This document shows, piece after piece, positions 35,463 through 45,111 of a stretch of DNA of 64,000 nucleotides. The notes under the pieces were generated by a model that was not told the DNA's origin, searched no databases, and was given only the letters and a program-made list of their open reading frames with translations. The position numbers and the translations under genes are program-made. The stretch spans positions 248,001-312,000 of the forward strand of contig NZ_CALART010000011.1 in the NCBI RefSeq assembly GCF_937888285.1, given 5' to 3'. Numbering within the stretch: the stretch's first letter is position 1; each line of letters begins with the position of its first letter. Source of the DNA: an uncultured Aquimonas sp. Its GTDB lineage: Bacteria > Pseudomonadota > Gammaproteobacteria > Xanthomonadales > Xanthomonadaceae.

Positions 35463-35663
35463 GGTCGGTTTTCCGCGGGTGGCTGAAGTCGCCGAAGAGG
35501 CTACGCCGGCGGCGTCAGGGTGAGGTGAAACGCCCTCGATGTCGCTTTGCGCCGCGGCTCTGCGTATATCTCCCGAACCGCGCGTGCAGCGCCGCACTGC
35601 ACCAGGGTTGGCGCGCCTGCGCTGACCCGCCCGACCCCAGCCCGCCCACCGGAGACACCCGCA

Positions 35664-36656
35664 ATGATGGACTTCAGCCTCGGCCAGATCCTCGGCCTGC
35701 TGCTGCGCACCCTGCCCTTCCTCCTGCTGCGCCTCGCGGTGTACCTCGGCATCACGCTCGCCTATGTGGTCGCCACCGGCGGTGGCGCCGGCATCGGCTA
35801 TCTGTTCGGCAAGGTGGCCGCCGACCCTGGCGCCGGCAGCGCCTGGGGCGCCTTCATCGGCTTCGGTGTCATCAGCGGCGTGCTGTACTGGGCCCGCGAG
35901 TACCTTCTCTACCTGGTCAAGGCCGGGCACATCGCCGTGCTGGCCGAGCTGCTGCAGGGCAAGGAGATTCCCGGCGGCCGCGGCCAGATCGAGCACGCCT
36001 CGGCCGTTGTCAAGGAACGCTTCGTCGAAAGCTCGGTGCTGTTCGGTGTCGACCAGCTGATCAAGGGCATCCTGCGGGTGTTCAACCGCACCATGCTGAT
36101 GATCGCGAACTTCCTGCCGATTCCCGGCCTGGACGGCCTGGTCAAGTTCGCCAACACCGTGATCAACACCTCGCTGACCTATGTCGACGAGGTGATCCTC
36201 GCGCACGCCATCCGCACCGGCAGCACGAACGCCTGGGCCTCGGCCCGCGATGCCGTGGTGCTGTACGCGCAGAACTACAAGACCATGCTGAAGAACGCGG
36301 TCTGGCTGACCATCGTGATCTGGGCACTGACGCTCGTGATCTTCCTGCTGGTAATCGGACCGGTGGCGCTGATCGCCAGCTTCTTTCCAGGCCTCGCCGG
36401 CTTCTGGACGTTCGCGCTGGCCATCGTCACCGCGATCTGCCTCAAGGCGGCACTGGTGGATCCGCTGGCCATGGCCGCGCTGATGCAGGTCTTCTTCAAG
36501 GTCACCGAAGGGCAGACGCCCGACCCGCAGTGGTCAGCCAAGCTCGAAGGCATGTCGGACAAGTTCAAGGAACTGAAGGACAAGGCCGGGCTGACGCCGC
36601 CGCAGACGGTGCCAGGCACGCCCGCGGCCGCGCCGCCGCCTCCCCCCGCGCTCTGA
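35664..36656 (+). CDS. Uncharacterised polytopic membrane protein
   Basis: A 330-residue protein I do not recognise. Hydrophobic helices lie near residues 10-38, 42-50 (Gly-rich GGGAGIGYLFG), 60-85, 150-165, 212-240 and 243-275. A Pro/Ala-rich tail ends in PPPPPAL. No catalytic motif was seen. ATG 35664 follows GGAGAC. A hairpin terminator follows the gene, so it appears monocistronic. Confidence 0.75.
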   Translation: MMDFSLGQILGLLLRTLPFLLLRLAVYLGITLAYVVATGGGAGIGYLFGKVAADPGAGSAWGAFIGFGVISGVLYWAREYLLYLVKAGHIAVLAELLQGKEIPGGRGQIEHASAVVKERFVESSVLFGVDQLIKGILRVFNRTMLMIANFLPIPGLDGLVKFANTVINTSLTYVDEVILAHAIRTGSTNAWASARDAVVLYAQNYKTMLKNAVWLTIVIWALTLVIFLLVIGPVALIASFFPGLAGFWTFALAIVTAICLKAALVDPLAMAALMQVFFKVTEGQTPDPQWSAKLEGMSDKFKELKDKAGLTPPQTVPGTPAAAPPPPPAL

Positions 36657-36680
36657 GCCCGGCCACCGCAATGAATCCCT

Positions 36681-36706
36681 CTGAGGCCCCGCGAGCGGGG
36701 CCTCAG
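36681..36706 (+). terminator. Hairpin terminator
   Basis: CTGAGGCCCCGC / GCGGGGCCTCAG, a 12-bp stem 25 bases after the membrane-protein stop. Confidence 0.7.
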
Positions 36707-36800
36707 GCGTTCCAGCAGGGCGTCCGCGGCACGCGTTAGGCGCCATAATCCGGAGTGCCGCCGCGTGCGGCCCTTCGCTGACCAACCGCCGAGACCCTGC

Positions 36801-39380
36801 ATGAAGCTGTTCGCCCGCTTTCGCCGCCCGCTGTGGGAACACCCCGAAACCCTGCGTCGCGCCGAGGCCGTGCGCTCAGACACCGCGCCCGAGCTGATCC
36901 GCCTGCTGCCGCAGATCGCCGCCAGCGACACTGCGGCCGAAGTGCGGCGCGCAGCCATCGCCCGCATCGACAGCGCCGAAACCCTGCTGGGACTCCTGGC
37001 TACGGAGAAGGACAGCGGCTGCCGCGAAGCCATCCTCGGCCGCGTGCGCGCCCGCCTGCTGGACGCCCGGGTGCCTGCCGCCGAACGCCAGCAGCTCGCC
37101 CGCCATGCCGCCCTGCCGACCGAGCTGGCCGAGACGATGGCGGAATCCGCGCCCGAGCCCGAGCTGCGCGAAGCGGCGGTGCTGCGTCTGAACAAGCCCG
37201 GCCTGCTGCAGCGGCGCTGCCTGAAGGATCCCGACCCTGCCCTGCGCCTGCGCCTGCTGGAGCACATCAGCGATGAGGCCACGCTGGACCGCATCGCCGA
37301 GGCCGCGCGCGGCCAGGACAAGGCGCTGTCGCGCCGCGCCCGCGACAAGGCCGATGCGCTGAAGCTCGCGCGCGGCGATGCCGGCGCCATCACCCACCGC
37401 GCACTGCAGCTGGGCAGCGCCTTCGATGCACTGGCGCGCAGCCTGCCGGCCGATGCCGACGCGCAGCTCGCGGCACTGGATGCCGAGGTCGAACTGCTGT
37501 CGCCGCGCCTTGATGCGTCGCTGCTGCGCCGCCTGCAGGGCCATGCCATCAGCGCGCGCGCTGCGGTGGATTCGCTCAAGACCGCGCACCTGCCCAAGCC
37601 GACGCCGCAGCCCGCTGCGATCGAAGCCGCGTCGGTCGACGCTGCCGCCGTGGATCCCGCGGAAGCGGATACGGCGATGCCGATGGCCGAGCCTGCGGCC
37701 GGGGCTGCGAGCGACACCGCGGCAGCCGCCCCCGCGACAGTGACCGCAGTCGACGCGATGGAGACCCTCGGCGCTGCAACGGACACCCAGGCGGCAGCGC
37801 CCGCAGCCGCGCCCGCTGCCCAGCAGCCCGACGAAGCCCTGCGCGACGCGCTCAAGCAGGGGCTGGCCGGCGTCGAAGAACAGCGCCTCGGCGTCGCCAA
37901 GCCGGCGCTGGAGGCCGCCCGCGCGCGGCTCGCCGCTGGCATCAAGGCCACGCCCGGCCAGCGCGAGAAGCTGCGCGAGCTGGAGGCCGGCGTCGCCGAG
38001 ATGGAACGCTGGCAGCGCTGGGCCGGCAACAAGGTGCGCGCGCGCCTGTGCGACGAGGTCGAGGCCCTGATCGGCTCGGGCCTGCATCCCGATGCCGTCG
38101 CCAACCGGGTCAAGGAGCTGCAGGACGAGTGGGCCAAGGTCGAGGCCGCCGAGCCCGACCACGGCGAGCATGCGACCGGCATCAGCAAGCGCTTCAGAGC
38201 GCTCTGCCATCGCGCACTGGCGCCGGCACGGCCCTACTTCGAGCAGCGCCGCGCCCTGCGCTCGCAGAAGGCCGAGGCGGTGGACGCGGCAATCAGCGTG
38301 CTGGCCGCCGAGATCGCGCAGGCGCCGGACGATCTCAAACCCCTGCGCGAGCGCGTTGTCGCCGCCCTGCGCGAACTCGACGAGGTCGAGCCGCGCGCCC
38401 GCGCCGCGCTGGGCAAGCGTTTGCGCGCCCTGCTCGACCAGCTCGACGCCCTGCGCGATGCGCGCAACCAGGCGGCGGTCGAAGGCAAGCAGGCCCTGCT
38501 GGAGCGCCTGCGCTTCGCTGCCCGCGGCGACGCGACTCAAGCCATCAACGTCGCCAAGGCGATCCAGCAGGAGTGGCGCAACGCACCGCGCGCCGACCGC
38601 AAGACCGAGGATCGCCTGTGGGCCGAGCTGCGCGGCATCGTCGACCCGCTGTTCGAGGCCGCGCGCGCCGGTGCGCAGGCGCGCACGGAAGCGCTGGCTG
38701 CAGTCGAGGCCGAGCGCCGGGGCCTGGTCGAGGCGGTGCAGGCCTTGGCCCAAGCCGAGGACCTCGGCCAGATCGACGCCCAACTGGCCGAGCTGGAATC
38801 GCGCTGGCAGGCACAGCAGCCGCAGATCGAAGACGCCGGCAGCGACGCCCGGCCCGGCCGGCCGCCGCGCGATCGTTCGCAGAGCGACCGGTTCGGCGGC
38901 GAGCGTGGTGAGCGCAATGAGCGCCGCCCGCGTCCGCCGCGCGCCGCCGAAGGCAGCCTGGAACGCGAGTTCGAGAAATCGGTCGAACGCCTGCGCGCCG
39001 CCCAGAAAGCGCAGCGCGAGGCGCGCGCGAAGCACGCCCTGCAGTCGCTGCTGGACGCCGCTATCGACGCCACGCAGGACGCAGCACTCAGCGACGCCGA
39101 ACGCCGCGAACTGGCCGCCGCTCGCCTGCGTGATGTCTCCGGCGAGAACGCGGAGGACGCGCTGATCGGCCTTGAGCTCGACGCCGGTATCGACAGCCCT
39201 GCCGATGCTGCAGCACGTCGCCGCGAACTGCAGATGCAGCGCTTGGCCGAACGCATGGGCAGCGGCGCAGCTCGTCCCGACGCGCGCGTCGCCTTGCTGG
39301 CCTGGGCCGCGCATGCGCCGCAGGCCGATGCCACGCAGAACGCGCGTGCAACTCGCGCGCTGAAGGCCCTGCTGGGATGA
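36801..39380 (+). CDS. DUF349 domain-containing protein
   Basis: An 859-residue cytoplasmic, highly charged Ala/Arg/Glu-rich protein. The N-terminus (MKLFARFRRPLWEHP, HEAT-like repeats to about 200) and the repeated coiled-coil DUF349 modules in the middle match the large DUF349 proteins common in Xanthomonas and Pseudomonas relatives. Typical modules are LQDEWAKV...FRALCHRALAPAR and QQEWRNAPR...LWAELRGIVDPLFEA. The function is unknown. Its stop overlaps the start of the deaminase gene (ATGA), so the two are coupled. Confidence 0.88.
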   Translation: MKLFARFRRPLWEHPETLRRAEAVRSDTAPELIRLLPQIAASDTAAEVRRAAIARIDSAETLLGLLATEKDSGCREAILGRVRARLLDARVPAAERQQLARHAALPTELAETMAESAPEPELREAAVLRLNKPGLLQRRCLKDPDPALRLRLLEHISDEATLDRIAEAARGQDKALSRRARDKADALKLARGDAGAITHRALQLGSAFDALARSLPADADAQLAALDAEVELLSPRLDASLLRRLQGHAISARAAVDSLKTAHLPKPTPQPAAIEAASVDAAAVDPAEADTAMPMAEPAAGAASDTAAAAPATVTAVDAMETLGAATDTQAAAPAAAPAAQQPDEALRDALKQGLAGVEEQRLGVAKPALEAARARLAAGIKATPGQREKLRELEAGVAEMERWQRWAGNKVRARLCDEVEALIGSGLHPDAVANRVKELQDEWAKVEAAEPDHGEHATGISKRFRALCHRALAPARPYFEQRRALRSQKAEAVDAAISVLAAEIAQAPDDLKPLRERVVAALRELDEVEPRARAALGKRLRALLDQLDALRDARNQAAVEGKQALLERLRFAARGDATQAINVAKAIQQEWRNAPRADRKTEDRLWAELRGIVDPLFEAARAGAQARTEALAAVEAERRGLVEAVQALAQAEDLGQIDAQLAELESRWQAQQPQIEDAGSDARPGRPPRDRSQSDRFGGERGERNERRPRPPRAAEGSLEREFEKSVERLRAAQKAQREARAKHALQSLLDAAIDATQDAALSDAERRELAAARLRDVSGENAEDALIGLELDAGIDSPADAAARRRELQMQRLAERMGSGAARPDARVALLAWAAHAPQADATQNARATRALKALLG

Positions 39381-40669
39381 GCTTCGACCTGCTGGTGCGC
39401 GACGCCGCGCTGGCCGATGGTCGGCGAGGCGTCGATGTCGGCGTGCGCGGCGGTCGCATCGTCGCCATCGCGCCCGCCCTGCCAACCGAACACGCGGCCG
39501 AAGTGATCGAAGCGCGCGGTCGCCTGCTCAGCGCGCCCTTCGTCGATGCCCACTTCCACATGGACTCCACGCTCTCGCTGGGCCTGCCGCGGCTCAACGC
39601 CAGCGGCACCCTGCTCGAAGGCATCGCGCTGTGGGGCGAGCTGAAGCCCGATCTCGCGGTCGAGGCCGTGGTGCGGCGTGCGCTCGCCTACTGCGACATG
39701 GCCGCCGCGCAGGGCTTGCTGCACATCCGCAGCCATGTCGACGTCTGCGACCCGCGCCTGCTGGCCGTCGACGCCCTGCTGGACGTGAAGCGACAGGTCG
39801 CCAGCTACATCGACCTGCAGCTGGTCGCATTTCCGCAGGACGGCTATCTGCGCGCGCCAGGCGCCATCGACAACCTTGAGCGCGCGCTCGACCGCGGCGT
39901 CGACGTGGTCGGCGGCATCCCGCATTTCGAGCGCACCATGGCGGACGGCGCCGACAGCATCGCGCGGCTGTGTCGTATCGCCGCCGAGCGCGGTCTGCGC
40001 GTGGACATGCACTGCGACGAGAGCGACGACCCGCACTCGCGCCACGTCGAAACGCTCGCCTCCGAAACGATCCGCCATGGCCTGCAGGGTCGGGTCACCG
40101 GCTCGCACCTGACCTCGATGCACAGCATGGACAACTACTACGTGTCCAAACTGCTGCCGCTGATGGCCGAGGCGCGGCTCTCGGCCGTCGCCAATCCGCT
40201 GATCAACATCACCCTGCAGGGCCGCCACGACAGCTACCCCAAGCGCCGCGGCATGACCCGCGTGCCCGAACTGCTGGCCGCGGGCGTCGACGTCGCCCTG
40301 GGCCAGGACTGCTGCATGGACCCCTGGTACAGCTTCGGCAGCGCGGACATGCTCGAAGTCGCCAGCATGGCCGTACACTTGGCGCAGATGACCTCGCAGG
40401 AGGGCATCCGCGCCTGCTATGCCGGCGTCACCGACACCGCCGCGCGGGTGATCGGCCTCGACGACTACGGCCTGCGCGAGGGCGGCCCGGCCGACTTCGT
40501 ACTGCTGCAGGCGGCAGACCCCTTCGAGGCGATCCGCCTGAAGGCGGCGCGACTGGCGGTGGTACGCAGCGGGCGGGTGATTGCACGCACGCCTGAACGG
40601 CGCAGCGCGCTGGATCTTCCCGGCCGACCGGCGCAGGTGTCGCTGGAGTTCGTGCCGGGCAGTCTTTGA
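39377..40669 (+). CDS. CodA-like amidohydrolase (cytosine deaminase family)
   Basis: A 430-residue metal-dependent amidohydrolase. Metal and substrate motifs match E. coli cytosine deaminase closely: HFHMD, then VDMHCDESDDPHSRH, GSHLTSMHSM, and LGQDCCMDPWYSFGSADMLE, where the Asp of GQD is the catalytic metal ligand. The family removes an exocyclic amine from pyrimidines or related rings. The substrate is not certain, as the HxH context differs from CodA and no permease (codB) is adjacent. ATGA overlap with the DUF349 gene. Confidence 0.85.
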   Translation: MSFDLLVRDAALADGRRGVDVGVRGGRIVAIAPALPTEHAAEVIEARGRLLSAPFVDAHFHMDSTLSLGLPRLNASGTLLEGIALWGELKPDLAVEAVVRRALAYCDMAAAQGLLHIRSHVDVCDPRLLAVDALLDVKRQVASYIDLQLVAFPQDGYLRAPGAIDNLERALDRGVDVVGGIPHFERTMADGADSIARLCRIAAERGLRVDMHCDESDDPHSRHVETLASETIRHGLQGRVTGSHLTSMHSMDNYYVSKLLPLMAEARLSAVANPLINITLQGRHDSYPKRRGMTRVPELLAAGVDVALGQDCCMDPWYSFGSADMLEVASMAVHLAQMTSQEGIRACYAGVTDTAARVIGLDDYGLREGGPADFVLLQAADPFEAIRLKAARLAVVRSGRVIARTPERRSALDLPGRPAQVSLEFVPGSL

Positions 40670-40800
40670 GGCTCTCGGCGGACGGTGTTGTCCGCATCGG
40701 CAGTCTGCTGACAAAGCGAAGGCACGAGGCGGTCTCGGTCGATCTGCGAGGTCCCATCGCTTCAAGGCATGTCCGATCCACGCGGCCAGTGTTCGGCTTC

Positions 40801-40818
40801 GGTGGGCCAGGGCCCACC
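40801..40818. terminator. Palindromic hairpin between convergent genes
   Basis: GGTGGGCC-AG-GGCCCACC lies between the ends of the deaminase and the SET gene. It could end both transcripts, but it lacks a T-tract. Confidence 0.5.
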
Positions 40819-40854
40819 CTATGCGTCGCGACGGTTCCGAGCTGCCGACACTCC

Positions 40855-41463
40855 TCAGCCGCTGACAGCGCGGCGTCGGCGCGTGCCCCTGGCGTTCAGC
40901 ACATCGGCCAGGCTCTGGGTGAGGCTCAGGCGCGCGGACTGCAGGCGCTGCGGGTCGAGCAGGGGCCACAGCGGCTGTGGTGCGGACTCGATGAAGTCCA
41001 GCGCCTGGGTCAGCGCGCGGCGCACCGCGGCGACTGCTTCCGGCACCTGGCGGTGATCGATCGCGCCGCGACAGTTCGGCGCGCCGCACTGGCAGTGAAA
41101 GCCCTCGCTCGGGCCCATGAACAGGGTGGCGTAATCGTTGCTCAGCTGCTCGCCGGCCTCGATGTCGCGCAGCGCGATCTCGAAGCCGAATTCGGTGCCG
41201 CCGCAGTTGGGCGCGCAGCTGTGGTTGACGTAGCGGCCGTGATCCCACAGCAGCACGCGATGACGGCGGCCGTCGCTGAAGGTCCAGCGATCGACCAGCG
41301 GCGCCCAGCTGGCCGGCAGCTGGGCGATCTCGGATTCGGGCATGGCCTGGTCGAGCGCATCCATCACCCAGACCAGACTGCCGCGCGGAATGGTGTGGGT
41401 GGCGATGACGCCTTCGCCCACCACCTCGTTGATCGGCACGAGGCGCGTATGCGGGTGCATCAT
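40855..41463 (-). CDS. SET-domain protein methyltransferase (second of a pair)
   Basis: A 202-residue SET-domain protein. The N-terminal SET strand (VGEGVIATHTIPRGSLVWVMD), the AdoMet-binding motif NHSCAPN, the RDIEAGEQLSNDYA segment with the catalytic Tyr, and a post-SET CxCx4C knuckle (HCQCGAPNCRG) are all present in order. SET proteins transfer methyl groups to protein lysines. The C-terminal 60 residues are unassigned. ATG 41463 overlaps the stop of the preceding SET gene (ATGA), giving a two-gene operon. The target is unknown. Confidence 0.88.
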   Translation of the reverse strand: MMHPHTRLVPINEVVGEGVIATHTIPRGSLVWVMDALDQAMPESEIAQLPASWAPLVDRWTFSDGRRHRVLLWDHGRYVNHSCAPNCGGTEFGFEIALRDIEAGEQLSNDYATLFMGPSEGFHCQCGAPNCRGAIDHRQVPEAVAAVRRALTQALDFIESAPQPLWPLLDPQRLQSARLSLTQSLADVLNARGTRRRRAVSG

Positions 41464-42074
41464 CGGCTCTGACCCTCCGCCGCCGGCACGTGGTAGGCGC
41501 GGGCCGAGGGCACTTCGACTTCGCCGCCGGCATGCAGGGCCGCCAGCAGGGGCAGATCGCGCGGACCGGCTTTCGCATAGGGCAGCAAGGGCTGTGCGAC
41601 CTTGGCGGCCAGCGCGAAGGCGGCGCGGGCTTCGGCGTCCCAGCGCTCGTAGTAGCGCTCGGCATCGTCGCGGCGGATCTCGCCGCGGCAGCTCAGGGCA
41701 CCACAGCGGCAGCGCATCGGCTGCACCAGATTGAGGGTGCCGTACTCGCAGGTCAGCTCCTCGCCCGGCTGGATGTCGCGCACGGCGATCTCGAAGGCGT
41801 CGCCAATGCCGCGGCTGGCCGGCGCGCAGGAATGGTTCATGTAGCGACCAAAATCCCAGCAGAACACGAAGTCGCCGTCGGCGGCCTGGTAGGCGTAGCG
41901 GTCGACCTGCTGGCGCAGCAGCGGCGGCAGCGCCTCGCGCTCGGCAGCGGTCAGGATGCGGTCGAAGGCATCCAGCACCCACAGAAAGGTGCCACGGGGG
42001 ATGAACTCGGTGGCGAACACGCCGTAGCCGATCTCGGACGAGATGAAACGAAGCTCCGAACTGGGGTGGATCAC
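41460..42074 (-). CDS. SET-domain protein methyltransferase (first of a pair)
   Basis: A 204-residue SET-domain protein related to its downstream neighbour. It shows IGYGVFATEFIPRGTFLWVLD, NHSCAPA, RDIQPGEELTCEYG and the post-SET CRCGALSCRG. The usual Asn of NHSCxPN is Ala here, and DY is EY, so activity may differ from the second copy. GTG 42074 with GGGAGA four bases upstream is the chosen start; the long open frame further upstream is low-complexity Arg/Pro sequence. It is the first gene of the pair. Confidence 0.87.
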   Translation of the reverse strand: MIHPSSELRFISSEIGYGVFATEFIPRGTFLWVLDAFDRILTAAEREALPPLLRQQVDRYAYQAADGDFVFCWDFGRYMNHSCAPASRGIGDAFEIAVRDIQPGEELTCEYGTLNLVQPMRCRCGALSCRGEIRRDDAERYYERWDAEARAAFALAAKVAQPLLPYAKAGPRDLPLLAALHAGGEVEVPSARAYHVPAAEGQSR

Positions 42075-42643
42075 GGGGTCTCCCGCGCCGGATAGCGCTG
42101 ACACAGCAGCACTGGAATGCGCTCGGGCCGCGCGATGACGCCTGCCCGGGAGCAGGCGCTGCGGAGGCAGGACGTGGTGCCTGCCCCCTGCGGCGGCGCG
42201 CACCGGTTCCGTCCGGAGCCCGCGACCGCTGCGTGCCGATCCCTGTGGACCGGTCTCGTCCTGAACCCTTGCGGGCCAGCACGGGTGCTGCGCTGCGCGC
42301 GACGCAGTGCCTGCCGCGCGCTGGCGGAAAGAGTGGAGATTTCGCGCGCGCTTGACTAGGGGGGCTGCGGGGCCTGGCACCTTTGGGTGGATGCGGCGAT
42401 TCAGGCGGCCGCGTGGCGTACTACCGTGCCGTGCCAGTGGGCGTGGCCGCGTGGGCGGGCGGCGCCCGCGCGAGTGCCTCGCCCACGCGACTGTCCTCGC
42501 CCACGCGCGCTCCGCGCGCCCACGCGAGCATGCTCGCGTGACTCCCGCCACATCCGGGGCGGGGCGCCAGCGCTTAGGGTGCGCGGTTCCGATCCGATCC
42601 CCGGACGACGCCTGACGGGCCGCGCGCCCGAGGAGCCCCTACC
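42075..42643. other. Divergent control region between SET genes and M13 peptidase
   Basis: A 569-base gap that should hold promoters in both directions. It has a GC-rich low-complexity stretch (42400-42545) with repeated CCCACGCG units and a 20-bp perfect palindrome. Translated frames are Arg/Pro/Ala-rich and unconvincing. Confidence 0.55.
42521..42540. repeat. 20-bp perfect palindrome
   Basis: CACGCGAGCATGCTCGCGTG reads the same on both strands. It may be an operator or simply part of the surrounding CCCACGCG repeats. Confidence 0.7.
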
Positions 42644-44776
42644 GTGAACCTGCCTTTCCGCTCGCTGCTGTCCGCAGCCATTCTCACCGCGCTGGCCGCC
42701 TGCTCCGCCCCGAGCGGCGACAGTGCGCCCACCGTGCCCGCTGCAGACACCGCGCCTGCCGCCGCGGCTCCCGCTGCGCCCAAGCCGATCGCCATCGACA
42801 TGGGCGCGATCAAGACCCAGCCGATCAGCTTCCGTGCCGCCGACCTCAACCCCGAGGTCACCGCCTGCACCGACTTGAACCTGCACACCAACCAGACCTG
42901 GCTGGCCGCCAATCCGGTGCCGTCCGACCGCAGCAGCTGGGGCAGCTTCGAGGTGCTGGGCGAGCGCTCGCTGGAGATCCAGCACGCCATCGTGCAGGCG
43001 GCGTCGCAGTCGAACGCTGTGGCCGGCAGCATCGAGCAGAAGGTCGGCGACTTCTTCGGCTCGGGCATGGACGAAGCCGCCATCGAAGCCGCAGGCATCG
43101 AGCCGCTGAAGCCGCGCCTGGCCAAGATCGACGCCATCACCGACAGCGCCGGCATCGCCGCCTACCTGCGCGAGGCCTATGCGGTCGGCCAGGGTCCGCT
43201 GTTCGGTTTCTACGCCAATGCCGACCTCAAGAATTCCGAGATGGTGATCGGCTACACCAGCCAGGGCGGCCTGTCCCTGCCGGAGCGCAGCTACTACCTG
43301 GAGGACCGCGAGGACTTCGTGGCTGCGCGCGAGGCGCTGCTGACCTACGCCGCCACCGTGCTGCAGCTGGCCGGCGCTGATGAAGCCAGCGCCAAGGCGC
43401 AGGCCCAGCAGATCCTGGAATTCGAAACCCTGCTGGCCAGGGCCTCGCTGGATCGCGTCAGCCTGCGCGACCCGGCCACCCGCTACAACCCGGTCTCGAT
43501 CGAACAGGCCGACGAGGTGACGCCGAACTTCCCTTGGGGCGCCTTCTTCGACGCCGTTGGCGTGGCGCGCCCCGAAATGTTCTCGCTGGCCATGCCGGAC
43601 TTCTTCCGCGAGTTCGATCGCATGCTGGCCGAAGTGCCGGTGCAGCAGTGGCAGACCTGGCTGCGCTTCCGCACGCTCAACGACGCCGCTCCCTATCTCG
43701 GCAAGGCCTTCGAGGAGGCCAACTTCGCGCTCTACGGCAAGACCCTGCGCGGCCAGCAGGAGCAGCAGGAGCGCTGGAAGCGCGTGCTCGGCGCGGTCAA
43801 CGGCAGCATGGGCGAGGCCCTGGGCCAGCTCTACGTGGCCGTGGCCTTTCCGCCGGAGTCCAAGGCCAAGATGCAGCAGCTGGTCGCCAACCTCTCGGAG
43901 GCCCTGAAGGAGCGCCTGCAGAACCTCGACTGGATGGGCGACGAGACCAAGACCAAGGCCCTGGAGAAGTGGGCCAGCTTCACGCCGAAGATCGGCTACC
44001 CCGACAAGTGGCGCAGCTGGGACGGCCTCAACGTGGGTCGCGACAGCTATGTCGCCAACCTGGAGGCGGCGGCCGCCTTCAACTACCGCTTCATGCTCGA
44101 CAAGATCGGCAAGCCGGTCGACAAGACCGAATGGGGCATGAGCCCGCAGACGGTCAATGCCTACTATCGCGCCTCGGCCAACGAGATCGTGTTCCCGGCG
44201 GCGATCCTGCAGCCGCCGTTCTTCGATCCGAACGCGGACGACGCGCTGAACTACGGCGGCATCGGCGCGGTGATCGGCCACGAGATGCTGCACGGCTATG
44301 ACGACCAGGGCAGCAAGTTCGATGCCGTAGGCAACTTCGCCAACTGGTGGACCGACCAGGACCGCGAGCGCTTCAACGCCCGCACCGACAAGCTGGTGGC
44401 GCAGTTCAACGCCTACGAGGCGCTGCCCGGCCTGAACGTCAACGGCCGGCTGGCGCTGGGCGAGAACATCGCCGACCTGGGCGGTCTGACGGTCGCCTAT
44501 GCGGCCATGCGTCGCGCCCAGGGCGAGGGCTACACCGACCCGATGGTCGAGGGCCTGTCGCAGAGCCAGCGCTTCTTCCTCAACTGGGCCACGGTCTGGC
44601 GCCGCGGCTTCACCACCGAGGCGATGAAGCTGCAGATCACCAATGGGCCGCACGCGCCGGGCATGTTCCGCGCGGTCGGCGCACCCTCCAACATGCCGAC
44701 CTTCCATGAGGCCTTCGGCTGCCAGCCCGGCGACCGCATGCGTCGCGAAGGCGAGGAGCGCGTGGCCATCTGGTAA
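42644..44776 (+). CDS. M13-family metallopeptidase lipoprotein (PepO-like)
   Basis: A 710-residue zinc endopeptidase of the neprilysin family. The lipoprotein signal ends in LAAC, so it is anchored to a membrane in the cell envelope. Zinc site HEMLH (VIGHEMLHGYDD), third ligand in GENIADLGG, substrate-binding NAYY, and the family ending GCQPGDRM...W are all visible. The full two-lobed length is present. GTG 42644 follows GAGGAG. A strong terminator follows, so it is transcribed alone. Confidence 0.95.
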   Translation: MNLPFRSLLSAAILTALAACSAPSGDSAPTVPAADTAPAAAAPAAPKPIAIDMGAIKTQPISFRAADLNPEVTACTDLNLHTNQTWLAANPVPSDRSSWGSFEVLGERSLEIQHAIVQAASQSNAVAGSIEQKVGDFFGSGMDEAAIEAAGIEPLKPRLAKIDAITDSAGIAAYLREAYAVGQGPLFGFYANADLKNSEMVIGYTSQGGLSLPERSYYLEDREDFVAAREALLTYAATVLQLAGADEASAKAQAQQILEFETLLARASLDRVSLRDPATRYNPVSIEQADEVTPNFPWGAFFDAVGVARPEMFSLAMPDFFREFDRMLAEVPVQQWQTWLRFRTLNDAAPYLGKAFEEANFALYGKTLRGQQEQQERWKRVLGAVNGSMGEALGQLYVAVAFPPESKAKMQQLVANLSEALKERLQNLDWMGDETKTKALEKWASFTPKIGYPDKWRSWDGLNVGRDSYVANLEAAAAFNYRFMLDKIGKPVDKTEWGMSPQTVNAYYRASANEIVFPAAILQPPFFDPNADDALNYGGIGAVIGHEMLHGYDDQGSKFDAVGNFANWWTDQDRERFNARTDKLVAQFNAYEALPGLNVNGRLALGENIADLGGLTVAYAAMRRAQGEGYTDPMVEGLSQSQRFFLNWATVWRRGFTTEAMKLQITNGPHAPGMFRAVGAPSNMPTFHEAFGCQPGDRMRREGEERVAIW

Positions 44777-45111
44777 GCGTCAGCGCAACGCGGTGACTGC
44801 TGGACGCGAACGGCCCGGGCAACCGGGCCGTTCGCATTTGCACCGATGGCTTGGCAGAGCCCTCGACCATCGGGCGAGTCCGATAACGGGACCGGGACGC
44901 CTTCGCCCTCGATGCAGGCGTTTCGCGCGTGGAGCCTGATGCCGCGTGCATCGCGATCCGCATCGGGACCGCGCGCGTGGTGCGGCAGGCGCGAGTTCCG
45001 GCCTGCGGTCGCTTCCGGCGGCTACAAAAACCCCACATTCACGTACATGAACTGCTATGGCCGTGCGCGTACTCTGCAGCGGCACTTTCCGTGCGCATTC
45101 TGGAGAGCTCC
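44777..45111. other. Intergenic region with M13 terminator
   Basis: Contains the terminator at 44806-44840 and the upstream region of the next gene. No coding frame is supported. Confidence 0.6.
44806..44840 (+). terminator. Intrinsic terminator of the M13 gene
   Basis: A 13-bp perfect stem (GCGAACGGCCCGG / CCGGGCCGTTCGC) with a GCAA tetraloop, followed by ATTTG. Confidence 0.85.

Noticed and set aside
36876..41665. Two very long minus-strand frames (about 870 and 1,040 codons) opposite the DUF349 and deaminase genes.
   Set aside because: Both are antisense readings with shadow composition; only the SET-domain frames at 40855-42074 show real motifs.
42075..42551. N-terminal extension of the first SET protein.
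   Set aside because: Low-complexity Arg/Pro/Ala sequence through a repeat-rich gap; GTG 42074 has a good ribosome-binding site and gives the normal SET start.
42401..44707. A 768-codon minus frame opposite the M13 peptidase.
   Set aside because: Shadow of a certain metallopeptidase gene; no motifs of its own.
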